Assembly (NCBI GenBank): GCA_007133115.1
Contig: SLNI01000212.1
Coordinates: 1 to 6,318, forward strand
Direction: 5' to 3'
Length of the DNA: 6,318 nt
DNA from: Thioalkalivibrio sp.
GTDB lineage: Bacteria > Pseudomonadota > Gammaproteobacteria > Ectothiorhodospirales > Ectothiorhodospiraceae
Numbering within the stretch: the stretch's first letter is position 1; each line of letters opens with the position of its first letter. Below the pieces are notes generated by a model that was given only the letters and a program-made list of their open reading frames with translations, made no database searches and was not told where the DNA came from. Positions 1 through 6,318 of this stretch are shown here, piece after piece. The translations under genes were made by a program, and so were the position numbers.

Positions 1-2055
1 CCCGTAATCGACGCCGATACCGACCGAGATCGCGATCACCGGCAAGGTGGATACCTTGAGGCCGATGCCGAGCAGGGCCATCAGCGCGCTGCACATCACC
101 GCAACGATCATCAGCGGCACCACGATGCACAGGGTCGCGCGCCAGGAACGGAACTCGGCGAAGAACAGCAGGCCGATGGTGCCGAAGACCAGCAGCAGGA
201 TGGTGACCGACGCCGCGTCGACGGCCTCGTTGGTGGCGGCCATCACCCCGACATTCCCGGATGCGAGCAGGAAGTCGAGTTCGGCGGAGCGATGCTGTTC
301 GCGGAAGCGTTTCACCTCGTCCACCACGTGTGCGATCGTCGCGCCGTCGTGATCCCGGGTGAAGATCAGCACCTGCATCGCACTGCAGTCGGTATTCAGA
401 AGGCCGGTTCCGGTATCCACGGGCGAGACGGCCTGCGACAGGATCGTCGGATTCCGCGAGAGCGCGCGCCAGGTCGGGTGTCCCTCGTTCCAGCCCGCAT
501 TGATCACCTTGGCCACACCGGGCAGTCCGATCACGGTCTGCACACCGTGGACGCCGCGCAGCGTGGTCTCGAACCGGTCGATGGTATCCATGATGTCGAA
601 GTCGGTGCAGGCGCCGTCGACGTCGTGGCTCTGCACGATCACGGAGAGCACGTTCACCCCGATCGAGAACGCGTCGGTGATCGCCCCGGAGTCGAGGTTG
701 TAGCGTGAGTCGGCACGCAATTCCGGGACGCCGGTGCCGAAGTCGCCGGTGCGCAGGTCGCGGGCCTGCCACACGGCCGCCAGCAGGATCACGGCCGTCA
801 GTGCCAGGACCACGCGTGCGTTGCGCGGCTCCACCAGGCGCTTGAGCCGTAGCCAGAGCCAGTCGCCCGCGTGTTCGCGGCGGGCCGCGCGTTCAACCTC
901 CCACGCGGGGAGCCGGGTCCAGGAGAGCAGCACGGTCAGCAGCAACAGGTTGGTGATCAGGATCAGCGCCACGCCCAATCCGGCCGTGAGCGCCAGCTCC
1001 CGCACCATGTCGATCTCGATGCGCATGATCACCAGGAACCCCACGGCGGTCGTGGTGAGGGCCATGGTTGCGGGGACGAAGAGCTTGCGGAAGGCGTTCC
1101 GGGCTGCCTCCAGGGGTACGGTGCCCGCGATCACTTCGAGGCGCCAGGCGTGGGTCATCTGCACGGCATGGCTGACGGCGATCGCGAAGATCAGGAAGGG
1201 CAGCAGAATGGACATCGGATCGATGCCGAATCCCAGCATCGGCAGCAGCCCCAGCAGCCAGGCCACCGGGATCATGGCGCTCACCAGCGTCAGCGCTGCG
1301 AGACGGGCGGATCCGGAGTACCAGAACAGCAGCAACGCGGTGATCGCAAACGACACGCCGAAGAACACCACCACGCCGCGGGCCCCGTCGGTGATATCGC
1401 CCACGGCCTTGGCGAAACCGATGATGTGGACGTTGACCCCGTCGCGCGCGTGGCGCGTGCGGATCTCCTCCAGTTGGGCCGCCACGCGCGGGAGGTCCAG
1501 CCGCGCGCCGGTCTCCGGATCGGTCCCGAGGAGTTCGGCGCTCACCAGCGCGCCCTGGTGATCGTTCGCCACCAGGCGGCCCACCTGCCCCGATTTGAGT
1601 ACGTTTTCCCGGACGGTGGCCAGTTCTGCCGGAGTGCCGCTGAACCCTGCGGGGATCACGTTGCCGCCGGCGAATCCGGCCTCCACGATTTCGATGAAGC
1701 GCACGTTCGGTGTGAACAGTGATGTCACCGTGGCGCGGTCCACGCCCGGGATGAAGAACACCTCGTCGGTCACCGACCGCAGGGTCTCAAGGAAGCGGGC
1801 GTCGTAGATTTCTCCTTCCTCCCGAATCAATGCCACGAGGATGCGGTTGGCGCCGCCAAAGCTGTCTCGGTAGGCCAGGAAGGTTTTCATGTACGCGTGC
1901 TGAAGCGGGATCATCTTCTCGAAGCCCGCATCCACCTGCAGCCGGGTTGCCGAAGCGACGAACACCAGCGTGGTCAGGACGAACACCGTGAGGAACGGAA
2001 CCCGCCAGGCGAACAGCCGATCCGCGCTGCGGTCGATGAATCCCCGGAATGTCAT
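1..2055 (-). CDS. RND/MMPL-family inner-membrane permease (3' end beyond window)
   Basis: Proton-driven RND-superfamily permease of the MMPL/COG1033 type, in the inner membrane. Reading from the ATG at 2055 gives 685 uninterrupted codons to base 1, ending GIGVDYG. Family members are usually about 750-800 residues, so roughly 100 are missing (rest of TM10, TM11, TM12 and tail). The visible topology fits the RND plan: TM1 (about 19-36), first periplasmic loop (37-225), TM2-TM6 (about 226-378), TM7 (about 412-428), second periplasmic loop (430-612), TM8-TM9 (about 613-662) and the start of TM10 (668-685). TM10 carries the GxDY motif whose Asp (683) is the expected proton-relay residue; the matching place in TM4 reads AVSHAVQ, with no Asp. 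C483 and C557 both lie in the second loop. No membrane-fusion protein or TolC-type channel gene is beside it, so classic tripartite drug efflux is unlikely. The context suggests movement of a hydrophobic substrate between membranes. Confidence 0.92.
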   Translation of the reverse strand, partial: MTFRGFIDRSADRLFAWRVPFLTVFVLTTLVFVASATRLQVDAGFEKMIPLQHAYMKTFLAYRDSFGGANRILVALIREEGEIYDARFLETLRSVTDEVFFIPGVDRATVTSLFTPNVRFIEIVEAGFAGGNVIPAGFSGTPAELATVRENVLKSGQVGRLVANDHQGALVSAELLGTDPETGARLDLPRVAAQLEEIRTRHARDGVNVHIIGFAKAVGDITDGARGVVVFFGVSFAITALLLFWYSGSARLAALTLVSAMIPVAWLLGLLPMLGFGIDPMSILLPFLIFAIAVSHAVQMTHAWRLEVIAGTVPLEAARNAFRKLFVPATMALTTTAVGFLVIMRIEIDMVRELALTAGLGVALILITNLLLLTVLLSWTRLPAWEVERAARREHAGDWLWLRLKRLVEPRNARVVLALTAVILLAAVWQARDLRTGDFGTGVPELRADSRYNLDSGAITDAFSIGVNVLSVIVQSHDVDGACTDFDIMDTIDRFETTLRGVHGVQTVIGLPGVAKVINAGWNEGHPTWRALSRNPTILSQAVSPVDTGTGLLNTDCSAMQVLIFTRDHDGATIAHVVDEVKRFREQHRSAELDFLLASGNVGVMAATNEAVDAASVTILLLVFGTIGLLFFAEFRSWRATLCIVVPLMIVAVMCSALMALLGIGLKVSTLPVIAISVGIGVDYG

Positions 2056-2085
2056 GGCGTGTCTGCGGGGTTCATGGTCCCCTCC
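2052..2085 (-). promoter_or_regulatory. Coupled stop/start (ATGA) with a strong upstream Shine-Dalgarno
   Basis: The propeller gene stops with TGA at 2054-2052 and the RND permease starts with ATG at 2055-2053, sharing four bases. The 12 bases just before that ATG hold no Shine-Dalgarno sequence. The nearest good one is GGAGGGG at 2085-2079, inside the propeller gene and too far away for ordinary initiation. This points to translational coupling: ribosomes ending the propeller gene restart on the permease. Confidence 0.7.
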
Positions 2086-3035
2086 AGGATCCATTCCTGA
2101 ACCCCGTCTTCGCCAAACAGCAGGTAGCGTCCAGGTGTTTCGGTCGCCAGCAGGGTTGTCCACAGGTTGCCGGAAGGGGAGGGCAGCCGCTGCAGGCTCT
2201 GGCCATGGTCGGCACTGACCCGAACCGTGCCGTTCTGCCCCACGAGAAAGACCCGACCGTCCGGTGTTACGCGACCGCCGAACAGCGAAGCCTGCGTGTC
2301 GCTGTCGACTTCTTCCCAGGAGTCACCCCGATCGCGGGACCGGAACACGTGGCCGCGCATGCCATACAGCAGAAGCGCGCCATCCGCAGTGGCCAGAACG
2401 CCGAAAAACGACCCCGCGTAGGGTGTGTCCAGTGCCGACCAGTTCGTGCCGTGATCGTCGGAGCGAAGTAATGTGCCGGCTTCACCCGCGATGAATCGAT
2501 CGGCTTCGATGGCTGCCATTGCGTTGAGATGAAGCTCGTTCGCGTCGGGATCGTTCCGGGTCCAGGTCCGCCCCGCGTCCTCGCTCGTCATCAGGCGACC
2601 ATAGGCACCCAGGGCAAAGCCCCGGCCCTTCGCGTCGAACTGTACCGCCAGCAACGGTTCCGCGTCATCCGGCGCCGAGAACACTTCGGACCAGGTCTCG
2701 CCGCGGTCGTCGCTGCGCAGGATCCGTGCGTCGTGGCCCACCGCGACCAGTGTCTGGTGATCGACGACGGCCAGGGCCGTGAGCAGGGTCTCGAATGGGT
2801 TCGCGGCTCGACGCCACTGGTGTCCGTCGTCGTCCGAAAGAAAAATATGCCCCCGCTCGCCGACCGCGACGATGCGCAGTCCGATCCGCTGCGCATCCAG
2901 CATCAGCAGGTGTTCGATCCGCACCTCCGTGGCCGGCATCGGGGGGGCGGGGCGCTGGGAGAAGGTAAACCCCACGGCCGCGACGACGAGGACAACGAAC
3001 AGGATTCCCGGAAAACGACGCATCACCGTTGGCAC
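2052..3035 (-). CDS. Membrane-anchored BNR/Asp-box (YCF48-like) beta-propeller protein
   Basis: 327-residue protein with an N-terminal hydrophobic segment (about 8-25) that is either an uncleaved anchor or a signal peptide, then a periplasmic beta-propeller. Asp-box motifs of the form S-x-D-x-G-x-x-W occur at 67-74, 108-115, 151-158, 192-199, 233-240 and, with the Trp replaced by Leu, 274-281. Each is preceded by a strand ending in a G-x-x-G-type turn. Blade spacing is 41, 43, 41, 41 and 41 residues. A seventh unit (LLFGEDGVQEW, 305-315) has lost the box, which fits a seven-bladed propeller. Such YCF48/BNR proteins generally act as scaffolds or assembly factors; the sialidase label some carry is not supported, as I see no sialidase FRIP motif. 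The 3035 start codon is GTG with a weak GAGG 13 nt upstream (3052-3049); the ATG at 3023 (fifth codon) is a real alternative that keeps the hydrophobic segment. The gene ends in an ATGA overlap with the RND permease, suggesting a partnership with it. Confidence 0.87.
   Translation of the reverse strand: MPTVMRRFPGILFVVLVVAAVGFTFSQRPAPPMPATEVRIEHLLMLDAQRIGLRIVAVGERGHIFLSDDDGHQWRRAANPFETLLTALAVVDHQTLVAVGHDARILRSDDRGETWSEVFSAPDDAEPLLAVQFDAKGRGFALGAYGRLMTSEDAGRTWTRNDPDANELHLNAMAAIEADRFIAGEAGTLLRSDDHGTNWSALDTPYAGSFFGVLATADGALLLYGMRGHVFRSRDRGDSWEEVDSDTQASLFGGRVTPDGRVFLVGQNGTVRVSADHGQSLQRLPSPSGNLWTTLLATETPGRYLLFGEDGVQEWILEGTMNPADTP
2193..2837 (-). repeat. Six tandem Asp-box repeats within the propeller gene
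   Basis: Six protein-level repeats of about 41 residues are coded here, seen as SDDDGHQW, SDDRGETW, SEDAGRTW, SDDHGTNW, SRDRGDSW and SADHGQSL. They are diverged at DNA level, so this is an old structural repeat and not a recent tandem duplication. Confidence 0.85.
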
Positions 3036-3064
3036 GGGCGGGTCCGAACCTCGCGTCGTTTCGG

Positions 3065-4414
3065 TCAGCGGGTGCCGATGCCGCGCAATCCCGACGGGGT
3101 GAAGCGCGCGGGCCGAGGCTCCGTCGCCACGTAGACCCGGGGTTCGTCATTGCGCAGACCCATCGCGATATAGCGGCCGGACTGCAGGTCGTGATGTACC
3201 TCGAGCGACGGGTACTGCATCGGGATGTCGTAGAAATTGATGTTGTGCTGCTCGGCTACACGCCAGAGCTGGTCGCGGGCATCGTACTTGTCCACCACCA
3301 GCGCCATCCAGGAGTCCTCGTCGAGGTAGAAGGTCCGACGCTTGTAGATGTGGCTGGTGCCGTCCTTCAGTCGGGCATCCACCACCCAGACCCGGTGCAA
3401 CTCGTAGCGGGTGTGTTCCGGGTTCAAGTGACCCGCCTGCAACACGTCGCCCATCGCAATGGTATCGCCGACCAGGCGATAGGAGTTGTAGGGCACGAAG
3501 ATCTCGCGCTTGCCCACCAGCTCCCAGTCGTAGCGGTCGATGGCGCCGTTGAACATGATGAAATCATCGTTGGTGCGCAGTCCGTCCGCCGCGGTGCCCG
3601 GGTTGTCGTAGGCCACGTTCGGCGCCAGGCGAACCCGGCGTTGCCCCGGGTTGTAGGTCCAGGCCTGACGCGAATCCAGAAACTCGTGAACCAGCAGGAT
3701 CTGTCCGGCCAGGCGCGCCGGCGCGGTTACGTTCTGCAGGAAATTGGCGATCTTCTTTGGCTCGATCTGGTCCGGGGACTTGCTCAGGCTGCCGTAATGG
3801 AAGTCGTACTCGTAGTCGAACCGCACCGGGGTGTAGTTGCCGGTGCGGGTCACCGCCGCCTGGCTCCAGTTCATCAGGTAGGACTCACCCCGGTAACGAA
3901 CCAGATGGTTCCAGATCGCTTCTGCCCCGCTCTTTGGCATGGGGAATGGAATGCCACCGGTGGTCCCCTCGAAGGTGAGTCCATCTTGAGCCATCGAAAC
4001 CCGGGTCGCGTTGGCCCGGTTCTGTTCGTAATGCCCTTCGGGAAAAGCCGCGCTGCGACGCGTCGGGTAAATGTTCATCTTCCAGCTGGGGTAGGTCTCC
4101 AGCATCGCGACCTGACCTGGGGTCAAAAAGTCGCGGTACGCGTCCAGGTTGCTTGCGTCGATGGTGAACAGGATTGCGTCATCGGCGAAGGGGTCCGGAT
4201 AGTGATCGCCCGGAACGTGGCCTTCGGGCGCGCGGGTCAGGCCGCCCTCCCAGGCCGGAATGGTGCCCGCCGCGTTGCCCGCACGCTCGGCGCCCATGGG
4301 AGTCAGATCTTCCCCGAGTCGGGCGGCCTCGGCCTCCGGAACCTGCGCGTGAGCCAGTGCAGTCGACAGGATCAGCAGCACGGCCGCCGCGAGAAGTGTG
4401 CTTGGGTTGAACAT
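3065..4414 (-). CDS. DUF1329 periplasmic protein, LolA/LolB-like carrier candidate
   Basis: Complete 449-residue member of the DUF1329 family (PF07044), near the usual family length. Residues 1-23 form a Sec signal peptide (hydrophobic core 7-20, likely cut after AHA at 23), so the mature protein is periplasmic. The whole chain has no cysteine, so it cannot be a lipoprotein. Recognised family blocks are GTIPAWEGG (50-58), YPTRRSAAFPEG (116-127), FPMPKSGAEAIWNH (157-170), RQAWTYNPGQRRVR (249-262) running into APNVAYDNPGT (264-274), DRYDWELVGKREIFVPYN (293-310), and ARFTPSGLRG near the C-terminus. DUF1329 proteins are often annotated as related to outer-membrane lipoprotein-sorting proteins, because they are thought to share the LolA/LolB-type open barrel that holds an acyl chain. 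On that basis a shuttle between the inner-membrane permease and the outer-membrane DUF1302 barrel is the likely role; this is inference. It follows DUF1302 by 30 nt and precedes the propeller gene by 29 nt. Confidence 0.93.
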   Translation of the reverse strand: MFNPSTLLAAAVLLILSTALAHAQVPEAEAARLGEDLTPMGAERAGNAAGTIPAWEGGLTRAPEGHVPGDHYPDPFADDAILFTIDASNLDAYRDFLTPGQVAMLETYPSWKMNIYPTRRSAAFPEGHYEQNRANATRVSMAQDGLTFEGTTGGIPFPMPKSGAEAIWNHLVRYRGESYLMNWSQAAVTRTGNYTPVRFDYEYDFHYGSLSKSPDQIEPKKIANFLQNVTAPARLAGQILLVHEFLDSRQAWTYNPGQRRVRLAPNVAYDNPGTAADGLRTNDDFIMFNGAIDRYDWELVGKREIFVPYNSYRLVGDTIAMGDVLQAGHLNPEHTRYELHRVWVVDARLKDGTSHIYKRRTFYLDEDSWMALVVDKYDARDQLWRVAEQHNINFYDIPMQYPSLEVHHDLQSGRYIAMGLRNDEPRVYVATEPRPARFTPSGLRGIGTR

Positions 4415-4424
4415 GGGTCTCGAG

Positions 4425-4429
4425 CTCCT
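4425..4429 (-). promoter_or_regulatory. Ribosome binding site of the DUF1329 gene
   Basis: AGGAG reads on the minus strand at 4429-4425, ten bases before the ATG at 4414-4412. It lies in the 30-nt gap after the DUF1302 stop codon, which is too short for an obvious promoter. This start is also supported by the signal peptide that begins right after it. Confidence 0.7.
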
Positions 4430-4444
4430 GAATGCCTGGGTTGC

Positions 4445-6318
4445 TCAGAACGAGTAGCTGACGCTGATCGCGAGGAAATCACGATCCTTGAGCGGGTTGG
4501 TGCTGCTGGCGTAGCTCCGTGCCTGTCCGGCGGGATTGGGGGCGGGGTCGGTCCCGCGGATCTCCCTGCCGCCGAAGAACGAGGTGTAGGCGATGTCCGC
4601 CTGCCAGCGCTGCAGGTAGTTCACGCCCAGGCCCAACGTCAATGCCTTGGCGCCTGCATTGAACGTCGGGCTGCGCCCGCTGACATCATGCGAGAAGCCG
4701 ATGCGCGGCAGCAGGGTCGCCGCCCCCAGCGCATTCGGATACTCGAACCGGCCGAGCAAGCGGTAGCCCCAGGAGTCCTTGGTTGCGAAACAGCCGGAAT
4801 CGGTGGAGCCGAAGGCTGCCGCCGCCGATGATCCGGGTTGCGGGAGATGGCAACCGGCCGCGGCAAACTCGAGGCCCGATGGAAGCTCGAGCCGCGTATA
4901 CCCGAGCTCGCCCACCAGGACCAGCTGGTCTGCGCCCAGGAATTGCGGTACCGCCTTGGTGCCGGTGAGCTGCAGTTGGTGCATGCCGACCCTGCGGTAG
5001 CCCTGGATCTCCTCGCCGTAGGGAACCGCGAACGCCTGGTTCGGGTTGGTCGAGGTGACCTGGTTCGCCAGTCCGAGTGCCGCATTCAGGATCTCGGCGG
5101 AGGGCAGTTGCACCGGCTGGTTGCGGCGGTAGGAATACTCCCCCTGAAGGGCGCTGTCGGCCGGACCGGCGGTGTTGAAACTCACGCCGAGCAACTGGAT
5201 GTCCTTAGGATATTCAACGAAATAACTGCCCTGCGGTGAGGCGCCCGATCGCGCGGCCAGGCCCTGCGCCGCCTGGCAGGCCACGCGTGTCGCGGAGACC
5301 GCGTCCCCGGTCTGCTGGAACACCTGCCCGAAGGTGGGCACATCAAAAACCTGGCACCCGGGAACGATGGTGGCATCCGTCGTGATCCCGCCGCGATAGC
5401 CCGATACGAACGGAGTGCGGCTGTGGTAGTTCGCGAAATAAAAGCCGAACTCGGTGAAATTGAGGTCCGGCGCGAAGGCTCGGAGCGCGAACCCGTATTC
5501 ATCGCCCGAGCTCGGCTCGCGGTCGGCCGACCGCGGTGCGATCAGGCGTGCGGTGGGGCTGAGCGGGAATACACCCGCAGGGCCATTGGCGTCATTGCGG
5601 CGGCCATACCCGGTATAGGCATTGTCTCCGCCGGTGGCGACGAAATCGTTCGTGCTGAAAAAAGTCCCGACCGGTTCGAGCCGGGTCTTGTCCCACTCCG
5701 CGATCCAGACGCCTTCCAGCGCAACGTTGTCGGTGAGCGCGTGTGAGCCCCAGAGCATCCCGACCGGCATCAGGCCCTCGCGGAGTTCCGAGCCCGGAAT
5801 GCGCAGCCGGGTGACGTTGATCGGGTTGAGCACGTTGATGCCGTTCTGGATGAACGTGCTCTCGCCCCAGCTGACCACCTGTCGCCCGGCACGCAGGTTC
5901 AGGTCACGCCCCCCCACATCGAAGCGGCCGCGCACGAAGGCATCGAGGATCTCGGCGTCCCGGCCCGCCTCGTCGCGGGCGGCGCGGCTCAGCTCGTTCT
6001 TGTTCCAGATGGCATCGTCGTAGAAATACGATGCGCGCAGAAAACCGCCGAAATTCCGGTAGTCGAGCTCGAGGTCATGGGTCACCTTGACCGCCGAGGA
6101 AACCAGGTCACCGCGATCGTAGTTCAGGTTGCCGTCGTCGGCGTTCGGGTCACGCGAGGTGCCGCCGTTGGCGATACTGACCAGGGTCGGATCGCGACTC
6201 TCCATGCGCCACAGGGCGCCCAGCGAGACCGTGGTGTCGAAACTGCCCCGCAGTTCGCCGTCCTCGCTGGAGAATTCGAAGGCCTGTCCCGGTGCCGCGC
6301 CGCCCAGCGCACAGGCAA
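4445..6318 (-). CDS. DUF1302 family outer-membrane protein (5' end beyond window)
   Basis: Probable outer-membrane beta-barrel of the DUF1302 family (PF06980), the likely outer-membrane part of the system encoded by this operon. The frame is open to the window edge; 623 residues are visible. Upstream of the first in-frame ATG (base 6205) it reads ACALGGAAPGQA-FEF, the end of a signal peptide with a likely cut after GQA (visible residue 12). Roughly 10-20 N-terminal residues are therefore missing, and the ATG at 6205 is not the start. Family hallmarks are GRQVVSWGEST (145-155), NGINVLNPINVTRLR (158-172), EPVGTFFSTND (214-224), TEFGFYFANYHSRTP (288-302) and YSYRRNQPVQ (394-403). The protein ends in ...SVSYSF, a C-terminal phenylalanine after alternating hydrophobic residues, as expected for a Bam-inserted barrel. 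Four cysteines (321, 347, 489, 509) fall in two close pairs. Substrate is unknown. The family call is firm; the barrel and transport role are inferred. Confidence 0.93.
   Translation of the reverse strand, partial: ACALGGAAPGQAFEFSSEDGELRGSFDTTVSLGALWRMESRDPTLVSIANGGTSRDPNADDGNLNYDRGDLVSSAVKVTHDLELDYRNFGGFLRASYFYDDAIWNKNELSRAARDEAGRDAEILDAFVRGRFDVGGRDLNLRAGRQVVSWGESTFIQNGINVLNPINVTRLRIPGSELREGLMPVGMLWGSHALTDNVALEGVWIAEWDKTRLEPVGTFFSTNDFVATGGDNAYTGYGRRNDANGPAGVFPLSPTARLIAPRSADREPSSGDEYGFALRAFAPDLNFTEFGFYFANYHSRTPFVSGYRGGITTDATIVPGCQVFDVPTFGQVFQQTGDAVSATRVACQAAQGLAARSGASPQGSYFVEYPKDIQLLGVSFNTAGPADSALQGEYSYRRNQPVQLPSAEILNAALGLANQVTSTNPNQAFAVPYGEEIQGYRRVGMHQLQLTGTKAVPQFLGADQLVLVGELGYTRLELPSGLEFAAAGCHLPQPGSSAAAAFGSTDSGCFATKDSWGYRLLGRFEYPNALGAATLLPRIGFSHDVSGRSPTFNAGAKALTLGLGVNYLQRWQADIAYTSFFGGREIRGTDPAPNPAGQARSYASSTNPLKDRDFLAISVSYSF

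Noticed and set aside
734..1722. Two overlapping plus-strand open frames of about 280 codons opposite the RND gene
   Set aside because: They are antisense shadows of the permease: their Arg/Ser- and Gln/His/Gly-rich compositions are typical of reading a GC-rich gene backwards, with no domain signal.
1..2055. Labelling the RND protein as a multidrug efflux pump of the AcrB type
   Set aside because: The motifs fit the MMPL/COG1033 branch, and no membrane-fusion protein or TolC-like channel is encoded nearby. The partners DUF1302 and DUF1329 point to a different architecture.
2052..3035. Reading the Asp-box protein as a sialidase or as a photosynthesis protein
   Set aside because: Asp boxes are structural and occur in many propellers. 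I see no sialidase FRIP motif, and nothing else in the window suggests photosynthesis.
4415..4444. Overlapping palindromes GAGCTC and CTCGAG in the DUF1302-DUF1329 gap, as a possible hairpin or operator
   Set aside because: They are only six bases each, overlap one another, and cannot form a useful stem. No U-run follows, so this is neither a terminator nor a credible operator.
3029..4831. A 600-codon open frame on the plus strand, opposite DUF1329 and the end of DUF1302
   Set aside because: Its long openness follows from GC-rich codons on the other strand. The product shows no recognisable domain or signal, and the minus-strand frames match known families along their whole length.

Overview
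This is one densely packed, single-direction stretch of a high-GC bacterial chromosome. All four real genes lie on the minus strand, so it reads from base 6318 down to base 1. It holds no RNA gene, mobile element or CRISPR array, and no convincing promoter or terminator. Signal peptides, an outer-membrane beta-barrel and an RND permease show a Gram-negative bacterium. The strong GC bias in third codon positions and the gene set suggest a gamma- or betaproteobacterium, for example from a lineage that grows on lipids, hydrocarbons or steroids. That placement is inference; nothing in the window fixes the genus.

Layout in order of transcription: (1) bases 6318-4445, a DUF1302 outer-membrane protein whose first signal-peptide residues lie beyond the window edge; (2) bases 4414-3065, a complete DUF1329 periplasmic protein with a cleavable signal peptide, 30 nt after gene 1; (3) bases 3035-2052, a membrane-anchored BNR/Asp-box (YCF48-like) beta-propeller protein, 29 nt after gene 2, with a probable GTG start; (4) bases 2055-1, an RND/MMPL-type inner-membrane permease (COG1033-like). 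Gene 4 overlaps gene 3 by four bases (ATGA) and is cut by the window edge after 685 codons, within the tenth membrane helix.

The spacing (30, 29 and -4 nt) marks an operon whose promoter lies upstream of base 6318. Each product suits a different layer of the envelope: an inner-membrane proton-driven pump, an anchored periplasmic propeller, a soluble periplasmic carrier possibly of LolA/LolB fold, and an outer-membrane barrel. The simplest reading is a complete trans-envelope pathway for a hydrophobic molecule. Neither substrate nor direction can be read from the sequence. The four-gene set recurs in proteobacteria but remains poorly characterised as far as I know, and it is the most interesting thing here.
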